DNA from: Victivallis lenta
GTDB taxonomy: Bacteria > Verrucomicrobiota > Lentisphaeria > Victivallales > Victivallaceae
Assembly: GCF_009695545.1 (NCBI RefSeq)
Contig: NZ_VUNS01000029.1
Location: forward strand, 1 to 61,445
Direction: 5' to 3'
DNA: 61,445 nucleotides
Below the pieces are notes generated by a model, which was not told the DNA's origin, made no database searches, and saw nothing but the letters and a program-made list of their open reading frames with translations. How positions within the stretch are numbered: position 1 is the stretch's first letter; the number at the start of each line of letters is the position of its first letter. Positions 33,784 through 43,361 of this stretch are shown in pieces. The position numbers and the translations under genes were made by a program.

Positions 33784-33841
33784 GAACCATAATAAAAGTG
33801 TGATGAATACATACACACGCTTATTCTTGGAGAGTCATAGC

Positions 33842-34930
33842 ATGTCAGCACAGAAAAGTCAGGCGATCGTCAGGCGGATCGCCGATGAGATCCGCCGCGG
33901 GGAACACGGCGACACCGGCAGCGCCTTTATGACCGTGCGGGAAATCTGCGACGAGTTCGGCGTCTCGCTGGTCACCGCACAGCGCATCGTCAACCAGCTC
34001 AAGACGGCGGGGCTGCTGAGCCGTTCCGGCAAGCGGCTCAATATCGCCGCGCGACAGTTCACTCCGTCCGGACCCCGGCGCGCCGGGGTGCTGGTGACCA
34101 ATATCGACAACCCGTTCTTCTCCCGGCTGCTGAATGCGGTCGAGCTGGCCGGGCGGCGGCGCGACATCGAGATCATTTCGGCCGGGAGCAACTACGATCC
34201 GGACCATGAAGCGCGCCAGCTCGAGATGCTTGCCGGCAGCGGAGCCGACGGCTTTCTGATCTGTCCCGCCCACGATTCGAAGTCCGCTCCGGTGCTGAAC
34301 GCGCTGAAACTGCCGTTCGTCCTGGTCGGGCGCCGGGTGGCCGGCGTCGATGCCGATGTCGTCATGGTCAACGATTTCGAGGCGGGCCGCATGGCGGCGG
34401 CGCATCTTTTTGAACAGGGGTGCCGAGATTTCATCTACCTCGGCATCAGCCACTTCTTGGATGATATGCGCGGCCGCGGCTTCTCGTTCGAGCTGCACGA
34501 GCGCGGCATCGCCCTCGGACCGGAGCGCTGCGTCTGGGTCAATCTCGCCGGCGATGACAATACGCTGCCGGGCAGGGTGCGCGAACTCTGCGGCGGCCGG
34601 CGGACCGGCGTATTCTGCTATCACGACCTGCTCGCTTTGCGCATGCTGAGGGCGGCGCGGCTCTGCGGGCTTGAAATTCCGCGCGAGGTGTCGATCGTCG
34701 GCGTTGACGACCTGCCGGCAGCCGCCGAGGCGTTTCCGTCGCTCTCGAGTATCTCGTACCCGATTCAGCAGATTGCGGAAAACGCGCTCGAAATGCTGCT
34801 GCGCCGTTCGGAACGCAGCTTTGCCGGGGCAGGGGCGGTCAATTATCTGGACCCGTCCCTCGTCATTCGCGAAAGTTCCCACGAAATTCCCGGCGGACCT
34901 GCTGTGTCGCAGGGCCGCCGCATCATCTGA
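33842..34930 (+). CDS. GntR-type HTH / LacI-type sugar-binding regulator
   Basis: Protein of 362 residues starting MSAQKSQAIVRRIADE; GGAG lies about nine bases upstream of the ATG at 33842, whereas an upstream ATG at 33803 has none. An N-terminal GntR-like winged helix-turn-helix (about 8-62; FMTVREICDEFGVSLVTAQRIVNQL) is joined to a LacI-type periplasmic-binding-protein domain (about 78-345; RRAGVLVTNIDNPFFSRLL, VSIVGVDDLP). This AraR-like architecture regulates carbohydrate genes in response to a sugar. It heads a rightward cluster of sugar-related genes with only 21 bp to the next, so it probably controls them. Confidence 0.85.
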   Translation: MSAQKSQAIVRRIADEIRRGEHGDTGSAFMTVREICDEFGVSLVTAQRIVNQLKTAGLLSRSGKRLNIAARQFTPSGPRRAGVLVTNIDNPFFSRLLNAVELAGRRRDIEIISAGSNYDPDHEARQLEMLAGSGADGFLICPAHDSKSAPVLNALKLPFVLVGRRVAGVDADVVMVNDFEAGRMAAAHLFEQGCRDFIYLGISHFLDDMRGRGFSFELHERGIALGPERCVWVNLAGDDNTLPGRVRELCGGRRTGVFCYHDLLALRMLRAARLCGLEIPREVSIVGVDDLPAAAEAFPSLSSISYPIQQIAENALEMLLRRSERSFAGAGAVNYLDPSLVIRESSHEIPGGPAVSQGRRII

Positions 34931-34951
34931 CGGAAAGGAGCCGCATTCATC

Positions 34952-35983
34952 ATGGCTATTCAGGAAACGGCGGTCAGCTACTACGGACTCGGCTACGTCG
35001 AGCACGCTGCGGCGGACTTCGAGGAGATCAGGGCCCACCACTGCACGACGGTGATTCTCGCCGTCACCGAATTCGAATTCGACTTCTGGCGGCCGAATCT
35101 GCCCGCCGTCGTCGCCGCGGCCCGCCGGGCCGGGCTGAAGGTCCTGCTCGATCCGTGGGGCATCGGCAAATTCTTCGGCGGCGAGCAGGTCAGTCTTTTT
35201 CTGCAGAACAATCTCGAAAACCGGCAGGTGTCGGCATTGACCGACGAGAAGTTGAATGCAGCCTGCTTCAACACGCCGGCGTTCCGTGACTACTTCATGC
35301 ACTTCTGCCTGACCCTGCTGCGGGAGGCCGGGGCAGACGGCTTCTTCTGGGACGAGCCGCACTATCTGCTGCCGAAATCCTACGCCTCGATCACCGGCGG
35401 CGCCGGCGACGACTGGAGCTGCCGCTGCCCGGTCTGCCGGAAGAAGTTCGCGGATTATTACGGCTATGAGATGCCGAAGCTGCTGACCGATGACGTGAAG
35501 CAGTTCCGCTGGCGCGAAGCGCTCGAGATCCTCGAGGAGACTTCCCGCCGGATCAAGGTGTTCGATCCGGCGCAGGAGATTACAATCTGCGTCCATGCGA
35601 CGCTGAACACCTATTATGTGACCGAACAGCGCGGCTACGACGACTGGGAGCGGGTCGCCGCTTCGCCGTACTTCGATGTGTTTTCGACGACGATCGTCTC
35701 GTGGGAGCTGCCCGAGCCGTTCTTCCGCAGCATTGCGGAACGCACCGCGGCTGTGGCGAAAAAGTATAACAAACAATCCGAACGCTGGCTCATGGGGTAT
35801 TACAGGCAGCCGGACGATTTTGCGCAGATCGACCGGATGACGGATCTCTATGAATCGCTCGGCATCGACCGGCTGGCCGCGTGGACCTATCGCGGCGGTT
35901 TCGGAACCCGGCTGGCGGCGCCGGACGCGCTCGGCCTCTGGGACTGCATCGGCCGGAACTACAAACGCATCCTGAAACGATAA
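34952..35983 (+). CDS. Cytoplasmic TIM-barrel glycosidase-like protein
   Basis: Protein of 343 residues without a signal peptide; AAAGGAG precedes the ATG. The sequence has the alternating strand-helix pattern of a (beta/alpha)8 barrel, with acidic residues at strand ends as in glycoside hydrolases (GLKVLLDPWGIGKFF, GADGFFWDEPHYLLP, EITICVHATLNTYY, LAAWTYRGGF). A CxCPVC segment (WSCRCPVCRKKF, about 153-164) may bind metal. Similar barrel proteins of unknown activity are frequent in Lentisphaerota and Verrucomicrobiota sugar loci. The exact family and substrate are unknown. Confidence 0.6.
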   Translation: MAIQETAVSYYGLGYVEHAAADFEEIRAHHCTTVILAVTEFEFDFWRPNLPAVVAAARRAGLKVLLDPWGIGKFFGGEQVSLFLQNNLENRQVSALTDEKLNAACFNTPAFRDYFMHFCLTLLREAGADGFFWDEPHYLLPKSYASITGGAGDDWSCRCPVCRKKFADYYGYEMPKLLTDDVKQFRWREALEILEETSRRIKVFDPAQEITICVHATLNTYYVTEQRGYDDWERVAASPYFDVFSTTIVSWELPEPFFRSIAERTAAVAKKYNKQSERWLMGYYRQPDDFAQIDRMTDLYESLGIDRLAAWTYRGGFGTRLAAPDALGLWDCIGRNYKRILKR

Positions 35984-35992
35984 GGAGTGAGT

Positions 35993-36745
35993 ATGGAACT
36001 CAATGATTTCGGTTATCTCGACGCTGTCGTCGGGAATCTGGAACAGGTCAGGACGGAGCAGGCGGAGAATATCGCCGCGGCCGCTTCGCTGATGGCCGAC
36101 GCGATTGCGGAAGACCGCCTGATCCACGTCTACGGCGGCGGCCACACGACGCTCGTGATGGGCGAGATGTTCTTCCGGGCCGGCGGTCTTGCGAACATCG
36201 ACCCGGTTATGGAAACCGGGCTTTCGGTCTTCAACCAGGCGCTGAAGTATCTCGAACTTGAACGCACAGGGAATTACGGCGCGGCGATCGTGAAGTACTA
36301 CGAGCTGCAGGAGGACGATCTGCTGATCATCTTCCACAACATCGGCATCAACGCCGCGACCATCGATGCGGCGCTAGAGGCGAAGCGGGCCGGGGCGAAG
36401 ATCGTCGCCGTGTCGAGCTCACTGTGGCAGAAGGAGATGCCTCCGGATCACCATATCCGGCACGGTTCGGGGAAGAATCTCTTCGAACTGGCGGATGTCT
36501 GCATCGACGACTGCAATCCGGTCGGTGACGCCGTGGTGACGGTTCCGGGCTTCGGCACGCCGATCGCCCCGGTGTCGAACGTGGTGGACTTCGTCATCGC
36601 CCACTGGCTCGAAATCGAGTGCGTTCGGCAGTGCGTCGAACGCGGCCTGACGCCGCCGGTCTGGCGCAGCGCGAATGCGCCCGGCGGCGACGAGTTCAAC
36701 GCCGCAAACCTGAAGAAATACCGCCCGAGAATCAAGAACCTGTGA
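35993..36745 (+). CDS. SIS-domain sugar isomerase-like protein
   Basis: Protein of 250 residues starting [14 protein letters not shown]. The ATG at 35993 follows AAGGAG with suitable spacing; a GTG at 35987 is too close. It has one SIS (sugar isomerase) domain of the UPF0309 type: [57 protein letters not shown] domains bind phosphosugars and catalyse aldose-ketose isomerisation or act as sensors. It lies 9 bp after the barrel protein gene and probably acts on the intracellular sugar phosphate of this pathway. Confidence 0.82.
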   Translation: MELNDFGYLDAVVGNLEQVRTEQAENIAAAASLMADAIAEDRLIHVYGGGHTTLVMGEMFFRAGGLANIDPVMETGLSVFNQALKYLELERTGNYGAAIVKYYELQEDDLLIIFHNIGINAATIDAALEAKRAGAKIVAVSSSLWQKEMPPDHHIRHGSGKNLFELADVCIDDCNPVGDAVVTVPGFGTPIAPVSNVVDFVIAHWLEIECVRQCVERGLTPPVWRSANAPGGDEFNAANLKKYRPRIKNL

Positions 36746-36789
36746 TTGCCGCATCGAATGAAAACGGAATTATGAAAAGGAACAGGATA

Positions 36790-37466
36790 ATGAAACGGTA
36801 TTGTTTTACTCTGATTGAGTTTCTCATCGTTATTGCGATCATCGCGATTCTCGCCGCCATGCTGCTGCCGGCGCTGAACCAGGCACGCGAACGGGCGCGG
36901 TCGACCTCCTGCATCAGCAACCTCAAACAGACGGGAACCGTTTTCGGATGTATCTGGATGATTACAACGGGGTTCTGCTGACCTATTCGTCGAACCCGGA
37001 CTGCTATTGGAACGAGGCGCTCAACAACCGCAAATCCATCAGAGAGGACCAGAAGAGCTACTTCTGCCCGTCTCTCCGTCCGAGCGGCTCCAACCACGAC
37101 ACGTTTACCACCTACGGCGCGTTCATCGCGGCCGTGGCGCTCCCCGCCGCTTATTCGGCCAACACCGGCGGCGCCTCCGGCACCAACTGGAACCGGGTCG
37201 ACCGTGAACTCGGCAGCACGCCGTTCATCGGCTGCTGCGCCCGGGCCAACAACAATGCAGGCTTCTACAGCATGCAGATCGCGGCAGGTTCGCCCGGCGG
37301 CTTCACCAATGTTCACAACAACCGCGGCAACCTGGCCTATTCCGACGGTCATGCCGGTTCGTCCACCCCGCAGGAGTTTCGTGAAACCATGCGCAAGGTC
37401 TGGAAGGATGACGCCAAGGTAATCTATTACCGCGACGCCGCCGACGGTTTTAAGGTCATCAATTAG
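36790..37466 (+). pseudogene. Pseudopilin with a one-base frameshift
   Basis: The ATG at 36790 (AAGGA upstream) starts [37 protein letters not shown] with an intact FTLIE processing motif, but the frame shifts near 36945 and stops at 36981. The other frame continues exactly where the family continues ([18 protein letters not shown]) to 37466 and ends with NLAYSDGHAG. Loss of one base in TTTTCGGATG restores a single protein of about 225 residues if undone. It could be a true mutation or an assembly error. Type IV pilin-like proteins of this group are exported to the envelope; their role in Lentisphaerota is not settled. Confidence 0.8.
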
Positions 37467-37484
37467 AGGAAGGAGTTTCGCGGT

Positions 37485-40103
37485 ATGTCGTATTTCCATC
37501 GAATCCTGGTCTGTCTGGCGGTCGCCGCCGGGACCGCCGCACTCTCCGCCGGGGAACTGGTCTGGCGTCTCGGAGATACCGCCGGCACGACCCTGGCGCC
37601 GGCGGCGGGCAGGACCGGCTTGCGTTTCAGCGCGCCTCCGGTGCTGGAGAAGAACGTCGCGCACCCGGAGTTGTCCGGCGTGCGTTTCTCCCCGGAGCTG
37701 CCGGGCGAAGCCGCGGCGGATTCCTCCCCGGAGACCGACCTGACCGATGACTTCGCCCTGGAGGTGACCTGCCGCCCCGATGCGGTCGATCACTACCGGA
37801 CGATTCTCTGGAAGGGGGACCGGAGCGTGAAACCGGAGCGGATCGCCTATTATCTGTCGATCCATGACGGGAAACTGGAATTCAAATTCAAGGATGCGGC
37901 CGGGGAGTGGTGCGTATTCTCCACGTCCGAAGCTGTGATCGCGCCCGGTCTCTGGCACCGTATCGCCGTTCAGGTGAAAAACGGACGTCCGGCATTCTCG
38001 GTTGACGGAAGGCTTTTGCCCTCCGGCGACGGTTACGCCGGGCGGGCTCCGCTCAAACGGCTCGAATCGAACCGGGACAAGCTCTATATCGGCCGCGGCC
38101 GGGCCGGAGCAATGCCCGCCTACGGTTTCTGCGGCGTGATCGGTTCAGTGCGGCTGACGGCTCCGGCGGCGAAAACGGTGCTCCGGACATCTTCCGGCGA
38201 CCGGCTCCGGCGGCTCGGCATCCGTGACGATTTCGAACGGGAAAGTGCCCGCCTGCGGCGGTTGGAACCACTGATGAAGGCGGGCCGGATCAGCGGCGAT
38301 CCGGCCCGCCTGGCCGAAGAGGGCGCGGCGATCGCCGCTCTGCTGGCGAAGGGCGACTTTTCCGCCGCGGCCGCCGCTGTCTCCGGCTGGAAGCGGGAAC
38401 TGGACCGTTTCGAGGCGGAACGCCGGGAACTCGAGGATCAAGCCGCCTATGCGGAACTTTTCCGCGACGGTTCGCGCGGCGAAGCATTTGCGCTTTTCAC
38501 CATGCCGACCGGACTGACGTTCCGCCGCGACTCCGGTTTTTACCGGCTGCTGACTCCGGCGGCGCCGGTGGAGCTGAAAGCCGCGCGCGGCGAAACCGAA
38601 AGCTTCCAACTGCTGCCGGGCGCCGGCACCGAACCGCTTTCCGTCGGATTGGCATTCAGCGGATTCGCCGCGGCTGACGGCACCCGGCTGGCGGAATCGT
38701 CGGTGCATTGGGGGGAGATCCGGGACATCACGGCCGAACGGACCGACCTGGGCAACAGTTTCTCCGGACCGTCTTCCCCGGAGTTCACCGGTTCATGGCC
38801 CGATCTGATCATAGAGGAGAACCCGGCGGAAATCAAGGTGCCGGCCGGCAGCGTGACCCCGGTATTTTTCCGGGTCAGCGTACCGCGCGATGCGAAACCC
38901 GGACGCTATGAGGGAACGGTCGTCGTTTCCGCTCCTTCCGGGAAAATGGAGCTGCCGGTTTCGCTTCTGGTACGTTCCTTCGAGCTGCCGCGCCGCAATT
39001 CGATTCCGGTGGTGTTCTCGTTCTTCCCCGATTTCTACAAGGAGTGGTACGATCGCAAAACGCTGACGGCGGCGGAACGGGAGGCAATCAACCGTTTTCT
39101 GGCCGATTACCGGATTCCGCCGAACAACATCTATGCGAACGGACTCTGCCCCGATCTGGAGACCATCGCCGAATTCGATCTCGGCTTTGCCACCGCCGGT
39201 TATTTCCTCTACGAAGAACCGTTGAGCGCCGGGGCTCTCGACGAACTGGCCGAAACCTTCCGGCGGCGGCTGAAACCGGTGACGGACAGCGGCCTGCAGG
39301 ACCGTGTCTACCTCTACTCCTTCGATGAAATCAGCCTGACGGAACCCGGGAGGCGGGAGAAACGCTATGAAGCGGCACGGCAGATCATGCGGCGTTTTGC
39401 GAAGGAGTTCCCGTATCTGAAGCGGCTCCAGACCTCGGAGCCGGTTCCGGAGCTGCTGGACTGCTTCAATGTCTGGTGTCCGCAGTTTCCCTATTTCAAG
39501 GGCGATAATCCGATGATCGGGAGAGTGCGTGACGGCGGCGGGGAGTTCTGGTGGTACAGCGCCGATGCCCCGTACAAGCCGTACCCGAATTTCTTTCTCG
39601 GATATCCGCTGACCGACCTGCGGGTGATCATGAGCATGACCTGGCAGAAAAACGTACGCGGCATCCTCTACTGGTGCGTGAACCGTGAATGGCGGACCAA
39701 TCTGGATATCCGCGACCGCTGGCCGGCCGACAACCGGGCCTGGAAACCGTCGATCGTCAACATCTTCACCGGCGCGACGGTCTGCCGCAACGGCATGGGC
39801 AACCTTGTCTATCCGGGGCCGGAAGGGAAACTCTACGCTTCGCTGCGGCTGGAAAATCTGCGTGACGGCATTGAGGATTACGAGTATTATGCGCTCCTGA
39901 AGCGGCGTACTGCCGAACTGCACCGCGTTCGGCCGGATTCCCCGCTGATTGCGGAGGCGGAAGCTGCCTTGCAGGTGCCGGCCGACGTCGCCGTCGATAT
40001 CGACCAATACTGCCACCGCCCGGAACCGCTGATGCGCCGGCATGACCGCCTCGGCGACCTGATCGAACGAATTCAAACCGCGCTTGCGGCGCAGGGGAGG
40101 TGA
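37485..40103 (+). CDS. Secreted LamG-DUF4091 glycoside hydrolase (GH123-like)
   Basis: Protein of 872 residues with a signal peptide (about 1-22, LSAGE) and AAGGAG before the ATG. A LamG/concanavalin-like domain (about 25-230; DDFALEVTCRPDAVDHYRTILWKG) probably binds glycans. A helical linker, a beta domain (about 340-505) and a C-terminal barrel with DUF4091 signature follow (VYLYSFDEISLTEPG with an Asp-Glu pair, then LENLRDGIEDYEYYALLKR). DUF4091 proteins are related to GH123 beta-N-acetylgalactosaminidases, which use an Asp-Glu pair. Substrate is inferred to be a glycan containing N-acetylhexosamine, with low certainty. Confidence 0.75.
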   Translation: MSYFHRILVCLAVAAGTAALSAGELVWRLGDTAGTTLAPAAGRTGLRFSAPPVLEKNVAHPELSGVRFSPELPGEAAADSSPETDLTDDFALEVTCRPDAVDHYRTILWKGDRSVKPERIAYYLSIHDGKLEFKFKDAAGEWCVFSTSEAVIAPGLWHRIAVQVKNGRPAFSVDGRLLPSGDGYAGRAPLKRLESNRDKLYIGRGRAGAMPAYGFCGVIGSVRLTAPAAKTVLRTSSGDRLRRLGIRDDFERESARLRRLEPLMKAGRISGDPARLAEEGAAIAALLAKGDFSAAAAAVSGWKRELDRFEAERRELEDQAAYAELFRDGSRGEAFALFTMPTGLTFRRDSGFYRLLTPAAPVELKAARGETESFQLLPGAGTEPLSVGLAFSGFAAADGTRLAESSVHWGEIRDITAERTDLGNSFSGPSSPEFTGSWPDLIIEENPAEIKVPAGSVTPVFFRVSVPRDAKPGRYEGTVVVSAPSGKMELPVSLLVRSFELPRRNSIPVVFSFFPDFYKEWYDRKTLTAAEREAINRFLADYRIPPNNIYANGLCPDLETIAEFDLGFATAGYFLYEEPLSAGALDELAETFRRRLKPVTDSGLQDRVYLYSFDEISLTEPGRREKRYEAARQIMRRFAKEFPYLKRLQTSEPVPELLDCFNVWCPQFPYFKGDNPMIGRVRDGGGEFWWYSADAPYKPYPNFFLGYPLTDLRVIMSMTWQKNVRGILYWCVNREWRTNLDIRDRWPADNRAWKPSIVNIFTGATVCRNGMGNLVYPGPEGKLYASLRLENLRDGIEDYEYYALLKRRTAELHRVRPDSPLIAEAEAALQVPADVAVDIDQYCHRPEPLMRRHDRLGDLIERIQTALAAQGR

Positions 40104-40105
40104 GT

Positions 40106-40744
40106 ATGCTGCCGATTCTGACTCCCGGCGAGGCTGCCGCCCGTGACGACGGCGAATTCCTGACCGGATTTTACTGGCGCACCGGCTCCGTGCTGCTGCG
40201 GGTTGCCGAGGCTGCCGCCCGGAACACCTGCGGCGAACTGTGTTCATTGCGTTTTACCTGGAGCCGGCCGAAACGGTCCGCCTCATCCGAAACGGAGTTC
40301 CTTTACGACACGTTCGCCGCGATGCTCGACGGCGCGGAGCTGCTTGCGCAGGCGGAGTGCTCCCGGCTCGTGCTTGAGAAGGTTCCGGGAATGAACCTGC
40401 TTTTCGGGCTGGCCGGATTTCCGAACGGCGTGACGGCGGAGTTCGAGCTGAATGAGTGCCTGCCGGACACGATGCCGGACACCTGTTTCCTGAAGGCGAA
40501 TTTCACGCACGGACACGTGACCAATCAGCCGATCGTCGGCCATTTCAACGAGGAGGGGATGCTCTTCGCCACCGACCGCGAGCTGCGCCGCGAAATACCG
40601 GAAAACGTCGAAGGGCCGTTTCCGGATGGTCCGGTCGAGCAGCTGCTTCGGCGTTTCCGCAAAGCCGCCGCGCGCGGTCTGGTTCCGCCCGGCGCATTCG
40701 GCGCCGTCCGCCTGAACAAACTGATAAGAGGCGCTTTGAAATGA
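40106..40744 (+). CDS. Hypothetical protein of the sugar cluster
   Basis: Protein of 212 residues starting MLPILTPGEAAARDDGEF; the ATG at 40106 is well spaced from GGGAGG, unlike the GTG at 40100. Soluble, no signal. Contains HVTNQPIVGHFNEEGMLFATDRELRREIPE. No family recognised. It is sandwiched between the GH123-like gene (2-bp gap) and a Gfo/Idh/MocA oxidoreductase that it overlaps by 4 bp, so it likely works in the same sugar pathway, possibly as a partner of the dehydrogenase. Confidence 0.55.
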   Translation: MLPILTPGEAAARDDGEFLTGFYWRTGSVLLRVAEAAARNTCGELCSLRFTWSRPKRSASSETEFLYDTFAAMLDGAELLAQAECSRLVLEKVPGMNLLFGLAGFPNGVTAEFELNECLPDTMPDTCFLKANFTHGHVTNQPIVGHFNEEGMLFATDRELRREIPENVEGPFPDGPVEQLLRRFRKAAARGLVPPGAFGAVRLNKLIRGALK

Positions 40745-41841
40745 AGAAGATAAGAATGATGATCGCCGGAACGGCGAATCCGCATGTCCCCTTGTATCTG
40801 CGCGGAGCGGGCCGGAATGTCGAAGCGCTGGAGATCGTCGCGGTTTCGGATTTTGACGCCGTCCGTCTCGGGCAGGCGAGCGAAATACTGTCCGGCCGCC
40901 CCGGAATCCGCTATTACCATGATTACCGGGCCATGTTCGAAGCGCACCCGGAGGCCGACGCGGTCATGATCGGCAGCGACAACGTCGACCACTTCGAGAT
41001 GTTCAAAGCCGCCGTGGAGCGCCGTCTGCACATCTATATGATGAAGGTGATCTCAATGGATGAGGACGAGTGCCGACGGATGATCGAGATCGGCCGTTCA
41101 TACGACCGGGTCGTCCAATGCGAGCTCGAACTGCACTTCTGCCCGCAGTTCGCCTATGCGCGGAAACTGTACCGCTCCGGAGCGCTCGGGGAGCTGAAAT
41201 CGGTCTACCTGACCAATATTTCGCAAAGTCCCTGCAACTATTTCCCGAACTGGGGAGATCCGCAGCTCTCCTACGGCAAACGCATGCCGCTCCGTCCCGG
41301 CGCGGCGGTTTTCCGTGGCGGAGCGATCACCGACCACCCGCACCCGTACGACCTGATCCGCTGGATCACCGGACGCGAGTTCCGGATCGTCAATGCGGTT
41401 TCGGCCCGCAATCAGCGCGCCCGCCTTGCGGTCGAGGATCATGCCGCGCTCACCGGCGAACTCGACGGCGGCGTGAAGTATTTCGTGAATCCTTCCTACT
41501 CGAATCTCGAAGAGGAGGTCCCGGCGCGCCGGCTGCTCTGGCCGAAGTCGCTCGAGTGCAACCTGAAACTGACCGGCAGTCTCGGATATTTCGCGTGCGA
41601 CTACTTCGACCGTCATGTCTATATCGTCGGTAAGAATTTCGCGTCTCCGGACCGGCTGATTGCAGACAGTACGCCGGAGTTGCCGGCGCCGGCCGGGGCG
41701 TCGCTGATCGGCAGTTTCGCCGCGGCCGTCGCCGGGGAGCGTCCCGGGCCGGAGAGCACGCTCGAAGACAGCTTCGCGGCGGTCCGGGTCATGAATGCCG
41801 CCTATGACTCGATTTACCGGAACACGACCATCGAACTCTGA
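40741..41841 (+). CDS. Gfo/Idh/MocA family oxidoreductase
   Basis: Protein of 366 residues starting MKKIRMMIAGTANPHVPLYL at the ATGA overlap; the longer open frame to the left is only shadow of the preceding gene. An N-terminal Rossmann domain (about 1-120; MIAGTANPH in place of the usual GxGxxG, AVSDFDAVR, AVMIGSDNVDHFEMFKAAVERRLHIYMMK) is followed by the family's C-terminal alpha/beta domain (about 125-340). These enzymes oxidise or epimerise sugars and inositols with NAD(P). The EKP catalytic motif normally found near residue 95-100 is replaced by MMK. This suggests an altered mechanism or substrate. Confidence 0.82.
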   Translation: MKKIRMMIAGTANPHVPLYLRGAGRNVEALEIVAVSDFDAVRLGQASEILSGRPGIRYYHDYRAMFEAHPEADAVMIGSDNVDHFEMFKAAVERRLHIYMMKVISMDEDECRRMIEIGRSYDRVVQCELELHFCPQFAYARKLYRSGALGELKSVYLTNISQSPCNYFPNWGDPQLSYGKRMPLRPGAAVFRGGAITDHPHPYDLIRWITGREFRIVNAVSARNQRARLAVEDHAALTGELDGGVKYFVNPSYSNLEEEVPARRLLWPKSLECNLKLTGSLGYFACDYFDRHVYIVGKNFASPDRLIADSTPELPAPAGASLIGSFAAAVAGERPGPESTLEDSFAAVRVMNAAYDSIYRNTTIEL

Positions 41842-41848
41842 TACGCAT

Positions 41849-43321
41849 ATGAAAAAAATCTTTCTTATTATCGCATCGGTCCTGATCGCGGCTTCGGCGG
41901 TCACCGTATGGACGCGGAAGGAGAGCTCCGATCGCCCGTCGATCGTCTGGACCGCCGGATTGTCGCAGGACCGGGTCGAACAGGTGGAACTCTTTCACCG
42001 GTGGCTGGTTGAGAACGGCTATACGGCCGAAGACGGCGGTCCGCTCTTCACGGTCCGGCTCGAGAGCGCCGGCAACCAGAGCGTACTGATTCAGGCGGTC
42101 TCCGGCATGGCCGGGGACCTGATCGACCATGTCCCCGTGAAGCGTTTCGCCCCGATGGGAGTGCTTGAGGACATCACGGAGTTCGCCCGCGAAAACGGGC
42201 TCGACCCCGGCAGCAACTACGGCGCGGCCCGCGGACTTCTGATGTACAACGGCCGCCAGTATGCCTACCCCTGCAACCTCGCGGCGGTCGCCCTGGTCTG
42301 CAACGCGGATCTGTTCCGCCGATACGGCATGGAGCCGCCGCCGGAGGAGTGGACGCCGGAGGAGTTCGAACGCATCGGCCTGGAATTCACCCGGCGGGCC
42401 AACGCGGGCAGGGCGAGGCAGGAGGTGTTTTTCGCGGGAGCCATCCCCCGGATGCTTCTGCCGCTCGCCCGCAGCATGGGCGGCGATGTCTTCAATGAGA
42501 CGCTGACCGCGCCGCGCCTGACGGACGAAGCTTTCGTCAGAGCGCTGAAGCTCTATCTCCGCTGGGTTGCCGAGCTTCACCTGATTCCGGATGCCGCCGA
42601 GATCGCCTCCGAAAGCGCCGACGGCAGCAGCGTCAACGGACAGGCCACGCCGCAGCTTGTCGCCGGGCGCTACGGCATGATCGTCTCTGGACGGTATGTG
42701 AACATGGACCTGCGCCGCTTCAGGAAGGGGCCGGTCGCATTGAGCTTTTCCCAATTCCCGGAGTACGGCTTCAAAAACCTCATCCTGAGCTCGCGCAATA
42801 CGGCGATTTACCGGGGGGCGAAGGAGAAGAGATATGCGGAAATCTTTCTGCTTTATCTGGCGGGGAAGGAGTACAACGAACTTATCATCAACGGTTCCGA
42901 CGGTCTCCCGCCGAATCCGAAATGGGCGGCGGACAATCCGGATTACCACACGCCGCCGGGCCGGGAATACGAAGGCAACCTCCACACCAACGAACTCAGA
43001 TGGGCCCGCACCATTGCGATACCGGAGAGCTTCAGTCCCTATTATCCGCTGGCGGACAACCGGATCGAGGACGCTTACAACCGGGTGGCGAACAACCTCT
43101 GCACGCCGGAGAAGGCGCTGGAGATCGCCGACCGCTCCATCGCCCATTCGATCCGTGAGACGGTGGAGGGAACCCCTTCGCTCCGCGAGCGTTACCGGCG
43201 GGCGTGCGAGCTCCAGAAGAAGATCGACGAACGCAAGGCCGCCGGCAGGAAAATACCGGCGGCCTGGATCAGCAACCCGTTTCACCTGAAATATTACGGA
43301 GATGCCGGGAAGCTGGAGTAA
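41849..43321 (+). CDS. Extracellular sugar-binding protein (ABC type 1)
   Basis: Protein of 490 residues starting MKKIFLIIASVLIAASAVTVW at 41849, seven bases after the preceding stop; no strong ribosome binding site. A hydrophobic N-terminal segment (about 4-20) would export or anchor it. The rest matches family 1 solute-binding proteins (GLSQDRVEQVELFHRWLVENGY, YAYPCNLAAVALVCNADLFRRYG, EEWTPEEFERI, LVAGRYGMIVSGRY). A helical tail of about 40 residues is unusual. No permease or ATPase gene is present nearby, so it must use a transporter encoded elsewhere. It closes the rightward sugar cluster. Confidence 0.82.
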   Translation: MKKIFLIIASVLIAASAVTVWTRKESSDRPSIVWTAGLSQDRVEQVELFHRWLVENGYTAEDGGPLFTVRLESAGNQSVLIQAVSGMAGDLIDHVPVKRFAPMGVLEDITEFARENGLDPGSNYGAARGLLMYNGRQYAYPCNLAAVALVCNADLFRRYGMEPPPEEWTPEEFERIGLEFTRRANAGRARQEVFFAGAIPRMLLPLARSMGGDVFNETLTAPRLTDEAFVRALKLYLRWVAELHLIPDAAEIASESADGSSVNGQATPQLVAGRYGMIVSGRYVNMDLRRFRKGPVALSFSQFPEYGFKNLILSSRNTAIYRGAKEKRYAEIFLLYLAGKEYNELIINGSDGLPPNPKWAADNPDYHTPPGREYEGNLHTNELRWARTIAIPESFSPYYPLADNRIEDAYNRVANNLCTPEKALEIADRSIAHSIRETVEGTPSLRERYRRACELQKKIDERKAAGRKIPAAWISNPFHLKYYGDAGKLE

Positions 43322-43332
43322 TCGCCGCAGTT

Positions 43333-43361
43333 CCGGCGCGTTACCGTGTGCCGGTTTTTTT
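43333..43361 (+). terminator. Intrinsic terminator of the rightward cluster
   Basis: CCGGCGCG (43333-43340) pairs with TGTGCCGG (43347-43354) using two G-T pairs around a 6-nt loop and is followed by seven Ts. It begins 12 bp after the sugar-binding protein stop and overlaps the 3' end of the convergent GH71-like gene. Confidence 0.65.

Noticed and set aside
33845-36337. Long minus-strand open frame of 830 codons
   Set aside because: Lies antisense to three well-supported genes (GntR-LacI, barrel protein, SIS protein); its Arg/His-rich composition is typical of GC-rich antisense frames.
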